Shown here: one piece after another, positions 30,556-39,316 of the stretch
Layout of the letters: each line of letters begins with the position of its first letter
Numbering within the stretch: position 1 is the stretch's first letter
NCBI RefSeq assembly: GCF_016653615.1
Contig: NZ_CP067393.1
Location: 2,805,673 to 2,869,672 of the forward strand
Source: Entomomonas asaccharolytica
GTDB taxonomy: Bacteria; Pseudomonadota; Gammaproteobacteria; Pseudomonadales; Pseudomonadaceae
Length of the DNA: 64,000 nt
Direction: 5' to 3'
Notes under the pieces: generated by a model
What the model saw: the letters and a program-made list of their open reading frames with translations, nothing else
What the model was told of the DNA's origin: nothing
Database searches by the model: none
Program-made: the position numbers and the translations under genes

Positions 30556-30996
30556 TTATATTAAATGTTCAACCTCTATTTTTTGTTTCCAATGAGACTG
30601 TAAGTATTCAATAATAAACTCTCGATGACAATGATCTGGCTTTTCTTCACCACATAATAAGCAACTTTGATCCACTAGCTTTTTATCTAAATGCTTTTCA
30701 ATTTGCCTTTCTTGCATTAATTTAAGAAACTCATCACGAAACTGTTGCCAGTTGTGCTCTTTATGACGATAGGGCGTTAAAACTTGTTCAGTAGGTGCTA
30801 ACTCTAACAAGTGCAAATAATCAACGTGACATAACTCTTTAAGAAAATATTTAAGATCATCTTGCTTAGCAAAACTTGATAACTGCGAGGTATTATTCAG
30901 TCTTACATCTATTACTCTTTTAGTACCTGAGTTTTTAATGAGATTAAAAAATTCTTCAGCAGATTTTTTAGTAAATCCTATAGTAAAGACTTTCAT
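30556..30996 (-). CDS. DUF488-family protein
   Basis: The 146-residue protein starts MKVFTIGFTKKSAEEFFNLI and contains the DUF488 landmarks IDVRLNNTSQLSSFAK, a tyrosine/histidine-rich centre, and the Cys-containing end LLCGEEKPDHCHREFI. DUF488 proteins are widespread, small and uncharacterised. The ATG at 30996 is preferred over the TTG at 30999 because GGGAG lies 7 nt upstream. It precedes comM on the same strand. Confidence 0.82.
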   Translation of the reverse strand: MKVFTIGFTKKSAEEFFNLIKNSGTKRVIDVRLNNTSQLSSFAKQDDLKYFLKELCHVDYLHLLELAPTEQVLTPYRHKEHNWQQFRDEFLKLMQERQIEKHLDKKLVDQSCLLCGEEKPDHCHREFIIEYLQSHWKQKIEVEHLI

Positions 30997-31120
30997 CAAT
31001 AATCTCCCGTTAAATACTAATTAAATTATCAAAGGAAGTATGATTACTTATACCCCTTATCGAACTCTAGACAACCTAAGTCTGATAATAGTTTCGGTAG
31101 GTGTTTTTAGATAAGTAAGC

Positions 31121-31154
31121 AAATACTCCTAGCAATAACTTACTAGGAGTATTT
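31121..31154 (-). terminator. Hairpin after autotransporter 2
   Basis: A perfect 12-bp stem, AAATACTCCTAG (31121-31132) / CTAGGAGTATTT (31143-31154), with a 10-nt loop starts 4 nt after the autotransporter stop codon. The minus-strand tail (TTTGCTTACTT) is only moderately T-rich; the plus-strand tail is richer in T. It probably serves as a terminator or 3'-end stabiliser. Confidence 0.6.
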
Positions 31155-31158
31155 CTTT

Positions 31159-33966
31159 TTAGAAACTATAACGGTAACCAACATCTAATTGTTTTTTATC
31201 AAAACGATTGCCTTTGGCATAGTCAAACTCAGCATAAATATTATGTTGTTTATTAATGCTTATATTTACGCCTACACCATTGTCAAACCAGCTAGAACGG
31301 AAAGAATGACCTTGTTTGCGACCATCATTAAACTTGTAAGTAGCACTACCACTCATTTCTCTCACAATGCCTGATTTTAAGTAGATATTAATTGGATTTT
31401 CACCTTGTGCTTGATAACCAATTACACCACCAACACGCCCCAATGTACTGTTGTAATGACTAAGACCAACTTTTAAGCCATTGCTAGCGTGAACAGTATC
31501 TCCATCTTGGTAACCGTAGCTTAACTGAGCTTGTGGTTCAATATAGAAACCTGTGTTTCTCTCTCCTAACCAAAAACGCTTTCCTACCTCAGTAGATAAG
31601 CTTACTCCGCTTGTCTTACCAGTCCCTTTTATACCAGTACCTGCAGTATCTTTTACACTAAAATGATTTCTCATATTGTTGTATTTCAAGACTGTATCAA
31701 CGTATAAACCATTATCTAAAAAGTAGGTAGCATATAAACCTGCAATATAGTTTTTACCATCACCATCTCCTCCCCTATAATTTGGATTGGTTTTGCTAAA
31801 GCCAGCCATTGCGCCAATAACTAAATTACCATTTGCTACATCTAGCTGTTTATCAATACCTGCTTGAGTACCCATATAACTCATATCAAAGCCAGCTAGT
31901 GCATTACCAGAAAATGAAGATAACTTACCAGCAAAACTTTTTAACCAGAAACCACCTGTTTTTACACCTATCGCGTCATTATTCCGTAGATCACCTAGAC
32001 GTTGTAATAACGTTTGATTTTCAATGTAATTAGTTAAATAACCTATATTTAAAAAGCTACTTGCTGCCTGTGCAGTGGTCGTTAAAGAACGCAGTCCTGT
32101 TGAATATAACTCCATATTATTAGTGGCCGAAGGTGAGGCTCTTAAACCATATTCATAAGCCCCTAATTCAACCTTATTAGCTAAGCTAAAATTCGCCTGA
32201 TTTGAACCTGTATGAACAACAGTCAAAGTTTCAGTACCATCTGTAGCAGCCGAACCATTATTAACTACATTTAACCGATGATTACCTGACGCTGTACCGT
32301 TCACTACAATTAAATCACCTGTTTGCCCCACAATATCAGTATGAATATTAAATAGACCATTACCTTGCAAACTATCTGTAGTTAAGGTTGTAAAGTTACT
32401 ATTGGTAAAATTAACGGTTGAATTATTGAGTGTTAAACTTGTAACAGCAGAATTATCTATCATATTCCAAGTGCTACCTGTCATCGATAAATTAACTTTT
32501 GCGCTGGTAGATGTGTTTATTAAAGAGGTTCCTGTTAGCACAGAACCCGTGTCCATATTAAGATCTATTAATGAGCCATTGCCTGAGGCTGCAATATTGC
32601 CTTTGATATTCGCTTTACCCGTTAGTGTGATATTTGAGTTTGCATCTTGGGTATAAAAGGCTGACTGACTATTTGAGGCAGCAACAATATTAGTTTCTCC
32701 TGTTAAATTAACCCTGCCACCATTTTGTGCCACCACAGCCAGTGTACTGCCTTCTGACATTTTAAGTGAAATATTTTCGCCGTTAATAACGCCACGATTT
32801 ACTGCACGCATACCCATAGCTAATGCACCACCAGAGTTAACAGTAATATCTGTATTGGCTAAATTAACTAATCCTCCATTACCTTCTGCCTGCGCACCAA
32901 TCTGTCCATGTGTAGTAATACTATTTCGATCTGCCACATCACCTTTAAAGTTAACCGTTCCTAAATAGCCAACTACACCAATTGCTTGTTGTGTAATAAC
33001 ATGACTTCCTGCTCCAACATCTATCACTCCACTATTTTGTGCATATAAACCATGCGCCAGTGACCCTGTGGTCTCTACAGTTAGTTTATCAGCTTTAAAA
33101 TGAGCTCCATTTGATACCGCCCAGACCCCTGCATTATAATTGCCTGTTGTTGTAATAGAGCTATTTGAACCAACATCAACCTTACCACCATTTTGAACAT
33201 TAACACCATATGCATTATTGCTGGCTATTGTTAACTGATTCGCTGTAACTGAAGCTGTACCACTTGAACCAGTAACGTAGAGAGCGCTATTACCATTTCC
33301 TACACCGTTTATATTGATTGTAGAGTTATTACCTAAATTTAATGATCCTCCCTCTACAGCTACAGCGTCCCATTCATTCTTAACAATTCCTGAATTAATT
33401 GTTATACCATCCGCTGTAACGGTACTGCCACCTTTGAGTTCTATTGCTCTACCATTATTTTGAATATTTATCTGGCCACCCTTGCCTAAATCTACATTAC
33501 TTTGAGCCGATACAGCTATTCCAGTAGCGTAATACTGATTATTGATATTTATATTTAAATTATCTGCAACAACAGTTGTTTTGTTACCCACTTGTAAACC
33601 TACTACAGATGTTGAACTTCCTTGAGTAACGTTAATTTCTGTACCAGAACCAAGATTATTGGTATTAGTATTTGCTAAATTAATACCAATACCACCAGGG
33701 CTTGCATTTCCTGACTTAATATCAATGGTAGCCGCTCCATTGATAGTCACTTTTTCGCCTATAGTAGTACTATTTATACCTACTGCTCTACTGATTGGAG
33801 TAGCTTGGCTAGTATCAACTTTTATACTATCACCATCATTTAACACAACATTACCAGTTAACGCTCCATACTCTACTGCTAATGATGTAGTTCCATATAC
33901 TCCTGAAAGAACACCTATAGTTAACACGAAGATTTTTTGTTTTTGTTTAATCTTAATGTACTGCAT
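31159..33966 (-). CDS. Autotransporter 2 (paralogue of autotransporter 1)
   Basis: The 935-residue protein has a signal peptide (basic KIKQKQK then FVLTIGVLSGVYGTTSLA). Its repetitive beta-helix passenger is rich in Asn, Gly, Thr and Val with short units such as GGxVxVGxxSxITT. The autochaperone and the C-terminal barrel of about 270 residues (GFWLKSFAGKLSSFSGN to YRYSF) closely resemble those of the protein at 9139-11778. Shared blocks include FDMSY, NNGIY/DNGLY, EVGKRFWL and YIEPQAQL. AGGAA lies 7 nt before the ATG. It should display its passenger on the cell surface; a role in adhesion is a guess. Confidence 0.88.
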   Translation of the reverse strand: MQYIKIKQKQKIFVLTIGVLSGVYGTTSLAVEYGALTGNVVLNDGDSIKVDTSQATPISRAVGINSTTIGEKVTINGAATIDIKSGNASPGGIGINLANTNTNNLGSGTEINVTQGSSTSVVGLQVGNKTTVVADNLNININNQYYATGIAVSAQSNVDLGKGGQINIQNNGRAIELKGGSTVTADGITINSGIVKNEWDAVAVEGGSLNLGNNSTININGVGNGNSALYVTGSSGTASVTANQLTIASNNAYGVNVQNGGKVDVGSNSSITTTGNYNAGVWAVSNGAHFKADKLTVETTGSLAHGLYAQNSGVIDVGAGSHVITQQAIGVVGYLGTVNFKGDVADRNSITTHGQIGAQAEGNGGLVNLANTDITVNSGGALAMGMRAVNRGVINGENISLKMSEGSTLAVVAQNGGRVNLTGETNIVAASNSQSAFYTQDANSNITLTGKANIKGNIAASGNGSLIDLNMDTGSVLTGTSLINTSTSAKVNLSMTGSTWNMIDNSAVTSLTLNNSTVNFTNSNFTTLTTDSLQGNGLFNIHTDIVGQTGDLIVVNGTASGNHRLNVVNNGSAATDGTETLTVVHTGSNQANFSLANKVELGAYEYGLRASPSATNNMELYSTGLRSLTTTAQAASSFLNIGYLTNYIENQTLLQRLGDLRNNDAIGVKTGGFWLKSFAGKLSSFSGNALAGFDMSYMGTQAGIDKQLDVANGNLVIGAMAGFSKTNPNYRGGDGDGKNYIAGLYATYFLDNGLYVDTVLKYNNMRNHFSVKDTAGTGIKGTGKTSGVSLSTEVGKRFWLGERNTGFYIEPQAQLSYGYQDGDTVHASNGLKVGLSHYNSTLGRVGGVIGYQAQGENPINIYLKSGIVREMSGSATYKFNDGRKQGHSFRSSWFDNGVGVNISINKQHNIYAEFDYAKGNRFDKKQLDVGYRYSF

Positions 33967-34118
33967 AACTAATTTCCTATATATCCTACTGCAAAACTAC
34001 TAACACGAAGGTTAATAACGAAAAAAATCTGAAAGGCAACAACAAAATAGTTACCAATCAGATTACTTTTTTTTAAAAAATACTATGTTATACATGTTAT
34101 CTTAAATAAATATTAATT

Positions 34119-34430
34119 ATGTCTATCATCACCTATATATTTTTAGAAAGACAACTACATCACATTTTATTTAAGACATTCTACAGTCAACTGCGACAAG
34201 CCAGACAGGGTAAACAGCCATTACAGAAATATGGGGAATATATACAGAAATGGATAAGTTTTTTTAAGCATTGCAAGCAATAGTCATGAAGTTTACACAT
34301 CACTTCGTCACCTAATTAAATCTTCCTTTGGCCTTTACTATACAGCCGATATTTTTTTAGCAGATATGACTTTGAATTTGCAAACTACCTCAACAAACGA
34401 GACCAACTTCGTTCACAATATATTAGTTGA
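34119..34430 (+). pseudogene. Decayed reading frame upstream of autotransporter 2
   Basis: Most of this stretch lies in a 575-nt gap. A 54-codon ORF (ATG 34119 to TAG 34281) reads MSIITYIFLERQLHHILFK and continues basic and tyrosine-rich (RQARQGKQPLQKYGEYIQKW). After three in-frame stops the same frame resumes with protein-like FLWPLLYSRYFFSRYDFEF and ends at TGA 34428, while another frame gives SHEVYTSLRHLIKSS across the gap. This looks like a gene of about 100 codons broken by compensating indels or stops. No ribosome-binding site is seen and the family is unknown. The remainder of the gap is AT-rich and presumably contains the autotransporter promoter. Confidence 0.35.
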
Positions 34431-34541
34431 CACGTGAAGAAATTAACTTAATTTTTTCTGACAAAAATAGTTATTTTAAGAATATAAGTATACCAAGTTA
34501 AAAATTATTATATATATTCAGCTAAATTTAATAATTAATTA

Positions 34542-35285
34542 CTATTGTGCAACATAACCACCATCTACCAGAATAGCTGCACCATTTACAAATGAAGCCT
34601 CATCGCTAGCTAAAAAAGATACCACATTGGCTACTTCCTCAGGCTTACCTAAACGACCAATAGGATGTAGTTTTTCTAGCGATTTTTTACCTTCTTCGCC
34701 AATATGATCTAACAGTGGGGTATTAATATAACCAGGACATACTGCATTAACACGAATCCCTCTAGCGGCATAATCAATTGCCAACGTTTGGGTTAATAAT
34801 TTTACGCCCCCTTTAGAAGCAGCATAAGCGGTTACACTATGTTTACCTACCCAACTATGAATAGAACCACAATTTACAATAACCCCTTGTTTATTATTTT
34901 TTAACCAATACTCAATAGCATATTTATCTAACAGATAAACCGCTGTTAAATTAATATCAATAGTTCTTTGCCATTTATCAAAAGGTAGCTGGTCAATTGG
35001 CGCATCATCACCTATTCCTGCATTAGCAAATACAATATCTAAGCCACCTAGTTGTTTTACTGTATTTTCAATCAGTGCTTTATTTTGTTCTTCACTGGAA
35101 ACATTTATTTTATAAAAGGCTGCTTTATGGCCTACTTTAGTTAATTCATCAGCTAACGCTTGGCCTTTATCGCTTAAATCAGCGATCATTACACTGGCTC
35201 CATTGGCACAAAACTTTCTAACCGTAGCAGCACCAATACCGCTTGCACCACCCGTTACTATGGCTACTTTATTTTTAAAAATCAT
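34542..35285 (-). CDS. Short-chain dehydrogenase/reductase
   Basis: The 247-residue classical SDR has the nucleotide-binding motif TGGASGIG (11-18), NAG near 88-90 and the catalytic triad S141, Y154, K158 (YAASK). The C-terminal part RVNAVCPGYINTPLL and the ending FVNGAAILVDGGY are typical. Asp36 after the second strand suggests NAD(H) preference. The substrate cannot be read from the sequence; similar proteins oxidise 3-hydroxybutyrate, glucose or other secondary alcohols. It stands alone, downstream of the carbamoyltransferase terminator. Confidence 0.85.
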   Translation of the reverse strand: MIFKNKVAIVTGGASGIGAATVRKFCANGASVMIADLSDKGQALADELTKVGHKAAFYKINVSSEEQNKALIENTVKQLGGLDIVFANAGIGDDAPIDQLPFDKWQRTIDINLTAVYLLDKYAIEYWLKNNKQGVIVNCGSIHSWVGKHSVTAYAASKGGVKLLTQTLAIDYAARGIRVNAVCPGYINTPLLDHIGEEGKKSLEKLHPIGRLGKPEEVANVVSFLASDEASFVNGAAILVDGGYVAQ

Positions 35286-35345
35286 TTTTTTGCTCCTTTT
35301 TTATAATTTGTTTTAATTAGAGCATATTAATAAACAAAAGTTTAA

Positions 35346-35381
35346 GACAAAAATAAAGCAGGTTTTTTGGCCTGCTTTATT
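35346..35381 (-). terminator. Terminator of the carbamoyltransferase operon
   Basis: AATAAAGCAGG (35352-35362) pairs with CCTGCTTTATT (35371-35381) around an 8-nt loop, followed on the minus strand by a T-rich tail. It lies 23 nt after the carbamoyltransferase stop. Confidence 0.88.
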
Positions 35382-35404
35382 CTGCTTACTATTCAGATAG
35401 ATAA

Positions 35405-37159
35405 CTAGATATTATCGTACCAATCCATGCCTTCTTTAACCACTAAGATATCTTCCATAATTAGATAGCGTAGATCAGAGCCGTAGAACATATTTAAGGC
35501 ATCGGTTGGAGAGCAAACCATTGGTTCACCACGGCGGTTAAGGGAAGTATTGAGTACTACACCGTTACCTGTTAGTTTTTCTAGCTCTTTCATCATATCG
35601 TAATAACGAGGGTTAAATTCACGCTTTAATGCTTGGGCACGGGAAGTACCATCTTCATGTACTACTTCAGGCACGCGGGTTTTCCATTCTTCATTAACTT
35701 CAAAGGTAAAAGTCATAAAGGGTGCTGGATGGTCGATTTTAAACATTTGTGGTGCTACGGTATCGAGCATCGATGGGCAGAAGGGGCGCCATCTTTCACG
35801 AAATTTAATTTGTTCGTTAATTTTATCTGCCACACCTGCTACGCTTGGGCAACCTAAGATTGAGCGAGCACCTAAGGCACGAGGGCCAAACTCCATTCGA
35901 CCTTGCATCCATGATACAGGATTACCATCCGCTAAAATTTTAGCGATACGTTCACAAACATTATCAATTTTTTTCCACACAGGTTTATTAGGGTGCGCCG
36001 CACAAGCTGCAATGACTTCTTCATTGCTATAGGATGGGCCTAGATAAACATGTTCCATTTTTTCTACAGGCTTACCCATTTGGGTAGAAACATAAGCCGC
36101 CGCACCTACTGCAGTACCAGCATCACTGGAAGCAGGTTGCACAAATAGTTCTTTTACTTCAGGACGTTCAATAATCTTTTGGTTAAGTTTTACATTAAGC
36201 GCACAACCACCAGCAAAAGCAATTTTACCTGTTTCTTTAATAATATCCCCAAGGTAGTAGTCCATCATTTCTAGGGATATTTTTTCAAATAAGGCTTGGA
36301 TACTTGCTGCATAATGTACATAGGGGTCATCTGCAATATCGCCTTCACGCTTAGGACCAAGCCATTCAATTAGTTTTGGTGAAAAGTAGTAGCCTTTGCC
36401 CTTTTCTTTATAGCGACGGAAACCAATCACATTAGCGTAATCAGTATTAATGGTTAATTCACCATTTTCAAACTTAGCTAAACGGGAGAAGTCGTATTTA
36501 GTAGCGTCGCCATAGGGGGCCATACCCATTACTTTAAACTCACCATCGAGCATATCAAAGCCTAGATATTCAGTAAGCGCACCGTATAGACCACCTAGTG
36601 AGTCTGGATCATAAAACTCTTTAATTTTATGGATTTTGCCATTTTCGCCATAACCGAAGAAGGTGGTGGCGTATTCGCCTTTACCATCAATCCCTAAAAT
36701 AGCGGTTTTTTCTTGAAAGCCTGAGCAATGGTAAGCACTGGAAGCATGAGCCAAATGATGCTCTACTGGTTGTATTTTAGTTTTTTTAAGATCAAACCCT
36801 AATTGCACTAAACACCATTGTATATGCTTGTAATATCGGCGATAACGGCGATTACCATTTAAAATGGCATCTAAGGCACGGTCTGGTGCATACCAATAGC
36901 GTTTGGCATAGTGCCAACGGGCTTTATCAAAGATACTGATAGGTGCAAAAGGGATAGCAACCACATCCACATCAGCGGGGGTAATGCCTGCTTGATCTAA
37001 ACAAAATTTAGCCGACTCATAAGGCATACGACCTTTTGCATGTTTATCACGAACAAAACGTTCTTCTTCTACGGCGGCTACTAACTTACCATCAATATAA
37101 AGTGCTGCAGAAGGGTCATGGTTTACCGCCCCAGATAGGCCAAGAACTGTTAATGCCAC
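35405..37159 (-). CDS. NodU/CmcH-family carbamoyltransferase, LPS-type
   Basis: The 584-residue enzyme has the N-terminal Kae1-like carbamoyltransferase domain (GLSGAVNHDPSAALYIDGKLVAAVEEERF, the HHLAHASSAYHCSGF metal/phosphate site, GGCALNVKLNQKI) and the C-terminal domain with GRMEFGPRALGARSIL and the NTSLNRRGEPMV motif. The family transfers a carbamoyl group from carbamoyl phosphate to a hydroxyl. The size resembles the Pseudomonas core-LPS enzyme (WapO-like, which carbamoylates heptose), but other acceptors are possible. The start is GTG at 37159 with GAGG 7 nt upstream. It follows trhP by 36 nt and ends at a strong terminator. Confidence 0.85.
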   Translation of the reverse strand: MALTVLGLSGAVNHDPSAALYIDGKLVAAVEEERFVRDKHAKGRMPYESAKFCLDQAGITPADVDVVAIPFAPISIFDKARWHYAKRYWYAPDRALDAILNGNRRYRRYYKHIQWCLVQLGFDLKKTKIQPVEHHLAHASSAYHCSGFQEKTAILGIDGKGEYATTFFGYGENGKIHKIKEFYDPDSLGGLYGALTEYLGFDMLDGEFKVMGMAPYGDATKYDFSRLAKFENGELTINTDYANVIGFRRYKEKGKGYYFSPKLIEWLGPKREGDIADDPYVHYAASIQALFEKISLEMMDYYLGDIIKETGKIAFAGGCALNVKLNQKIIERPEVKELFVQPASSDAGTAVGAAAYVSTQMGKPVEKMEHVYLGPSYSNEEVIAACAAHPNKPVWKKIDNVCERIAKILADGNPVSWMQGRMEFGPRALGARSILGCPSVAGVADKINEQIKFRERWRPFCPSMLDTVAPQMFKIDHPAPFMTFTFEVNEEWKTRVPEVVHEDGTSRAQALKREFNPRYYDMMKELEKLTGNGVVLNTSLNRRGEPMVCSPTDALNMFYGSDLRYLIMEDILVVKEGMDWYDNI

Positions 37160-37195
37160 CGTATTACCTCATTATCTCAATTTATCTCAATAACG

Positions 37196-38590
37196 TTATT
37201 TATTGGCAACTGCCACTTTATCTTTTACAGGCAGATTTTTGGTATTACCACTGTCTAAATAACGCATTAATAATGCATATTCTAATTCAACTGCTTCAGG
37301 AATAGGTATATACATAATATGCCCATCACCTGGTGCTACTTCTACTGCTTCACCTTTGGTATTTTCCATTTGCTCTAAGGTAAAGTGTAGATTACCTTGT
37401 GGGGTCATCATTTCTACTTTATCGCCTATTGCAAAGCGATTTTTTACATAAACTTCAGCTAGATTACCGCGACGTGCACCGGTAAATTCACCCACAAACT
37501 GTTGGTTTTCTGAAACCGAAGTACCACGTTCATAGTTTTGGTACTCATCATGTACATGGCGACGTAAAAAGCCTTCGGTATAACCACGATGAGCCAATGA
37601 CTCTAAAGTATCCATTAGTGACTTATCAAAAGGACGACCAGCCTCAGCATCATCAATGGCTTTACGATACACCTGTGCAGTACGGGCGCAGTAATAATGG
37701 GATTTAGTACGCCCTTCGATTTTTAATGAATGCACACCCATTTTTACTAAACGCTCCACATGCTGTACTGCACGGAGGTCTTTCGAGTTCATAATATAGG
37801 TGCCATGTTCATCTTCAAAGGCAGTCATTTCTTCTTCAGGGCGAGTTTTTTCACGGAGAATATAGACTTCATCGGTAGTCTTACCTTGCCCTAGGGTTGG
37901 TTCTACGATATTAACTGCTTCGATTTTCTTATCGCTAACAATTTCTCCTAGCTCGTTTTCTTTCCCCTGCTCTACCCCATATTGCCAACGGCACGCATTG
38001 GTGCAAGTACCTTGGTTGGGGTCACGGTGGTTCATATAGCCAGACAGCAGACAACGACCAGAGTAAGCCATACATAACGCACCATGGACAAATACTTCCA
38101 CTTCCATATCAGGTACTTGTTGGCGGATTTCCTCTACTTCTTCCAGTGATAACTCACGGGATAAAATAACGCGGGTTAAACCCATTTGATGCCAAAATTT
38201 AACCGCTGCCCAATTTACCGCATTGGCTTGTACTGATAAGTGGATAGCCATTTCAGGGAAACGCTCACGCACCATCATAATTAGCCCTGGGTCGGACATA
38301 ATAAGGGCGTCTGGTTGCATAGCCACCACTGGCTCTAAATCTTTAATAAAGGTTTTTAATTTGGCATTATGGGGCGCAATATTAACCACCACATAAAATT
38401 TCTTTCCCTGAGCATGAGCCTCATCAATACCCACTTTTAAATTCTTGTGGTCAAACTCATTGTTACGCACCCGTAAACTATAACGTGGCTGCCCTGCATA
38501 AACTGCATCTGCGCCATAAGCAAAGGCATAACGCATGGCTTTAAGTGTACCTGCTGGGCAAAGTAACTCAGTTTTGGAAGTATTCATCAT
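37196..38590 (-). CDS. trhP: U32-family tRNA hydroxylation protein TrhP (YegQ)
   Basis: The 464-residue protein shows the U32 peptidase family pattern: ELLCPAGTLKAMRYAFAYGADAVYAG, LSVQANAVNWAAVKFW, VFVHGALCMAYSGRCLLSG and a cysteine cluster (Cys in GALC, GRC, GTC and NACRW) consistent with an iron-sulfur site. In E. coli, YegQ/TrhP makes 5-hydroxyuridine at tRNA position 34 using prephenate. Length and motifs match this branch rather than the shorter UbiU/UbiV. It is the upstream gene of a likely two-gene operon with the carbamoyltransferase. Confidence 0.88.
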   Translation of the reverse strand: MMNTSKTELLCPAGTLKAMRYAFAYGADAVYAGQPRYSLRVRNNEFDHKNLKVGIDEAHAQGKKFYVVVNIAPHNAKLKTFIKDLEPVVAMQPDALIMSDPGLIMMVRERFPEMAIHLSVQANAVNWAAVKFWHQMGLTRVILSRELSLEEVEEIRQQVPDMEVEVFVHGALCMAYSGRCLLSGYMNHRDPNQGTCTNACRWQYGVEQGKENELGEIVSDKKIEAVNIVEPTLGQGKTTDEVYILREKTRPEEEMTAFEDEHGTYIMNSKDLRAVQHVERLVKMGVHSLKIEGRTKSHYYCARTAQVYRKAIDDAEAGRPFDKSLMDTLESLAHRGYTEGFLRRHVHDEYQNYERGTSVSENQQFVGEFTGARRGNLAEVYVKNRFAIGDKVEMMTPQGNLHFTLEQMENTKGEAVEVAPGDGHIMYIPIPEAVELEYALLMRYLDSGNTKNLPVKDKVAVANK

Positions 38591-38694
38591 TCAATAATTA
38601 ATTCAAGGATTAGAAACGATATATTGTAGCAGGTTATGGAGAAAGGTAGAACTTCTCTATGATAAGTAACCTTTTCGGATTATTTATATTTAAT

Positions 38695-38717
38695 AGAGGC
38701 TATTTAAAAAAGCCTCT
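38695..38717. terminator. Terminator-like hairpin between trhP and the GFA-like gene
   Basis: AGAGGCT (38695-38701) and AGCCTCT (38711-38717) form a 7-bp stem with an A-rich loop, 12 nt after the GFA-like stop. The tail on that strand is AT-rich but lacks a clean T run, so efficiency is uncertain. Confidence 0.45.
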
Positions 38718-38729
38718 TTTAATGATTTT

Positions 38730-39155
38730 CTATTCTTTTGGAAAATACAAAGCTATTACTTCCGCCTCTGTTAACTTTTCAGTATTATTCGCAAGGGTAT
38801 AATAATCAGGCTTTTTATCAATATAGATTTGTGAGATAAACTCAATATCCTGCAGATTATCAAAGAGACCAATAGATAAACTGTAATGGACTTTTTCACC
38901 TTTTAACTGATAATACAAATGGCTACCACAACATTTGCAAAAAGCTCTTTCTGCCCATTCTGAAGATGAATAAACAGCAATATTTCCTTCTCCATCAAAT
39001 TGAGGCATTTCCACAGAATCTACACAGAATAAAGGACCACCACCCCAATGCCTACAAAATCCACAGTGGCAAGCTCCTAGCTGGTTAGAAATTTTCGCAC
39101 TTACCTTTACCGCTCCACATAAACAATTACCTGAGACTTCTATTGTTTTTTTCAT
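38730..39155 (-). CDS. GFA-family (glutathione-dependent formaldehyde-activating-like) zinc protein
   Basis: The protein of about 141 residues has the GFA zinc-binding cysteines: CLC near residue 11, HCGFCRHWGG (Cys31, Cys34) and FCKCCGSHLYY further on. Members of this fold bind zinc, and most are not proven formaldehyde enzymes. The frame extends upstream to a TTG at 39185, but ATG 39155 after AGAGAA is the better start and gives the usual short leader before the first CxC. Confidence 0.82.
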   Translation of the reverse strand: MKKTIEVSGNCLCGAVKVSAKISNQLGACHCGFCRHWGGGPLFCVDSVEMPQFDGEGNIAVYSSSEWAERAFCKCCGSHLYYQLKGEKVHYSLSIGLFDNLQDIEFISQIYIDKKPDYYTLANNTEKLTEAEVIALYFPKE

Positions 39156-39316
39156 ATTATTCTCTTTTTGAAGATGGCTTAGCAATTTAATAAATTAGCA
39201 TAAATCACAATGAATTTTGTCAAAAATTCTTTACTTATCCTTTACATAATTAATACACAATCTTAAGTAAATATTAGCTATTATTAAAACAATTGTTTTA
39301 GATAGGGTAATAAACA

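Noticed and set aside
31121-31154. Insertion-sequence end near autotransporter 2
   Set aside because: The inverted repeat is a single hairpin beside the stop codon, with no transposase and no target-site duplication.
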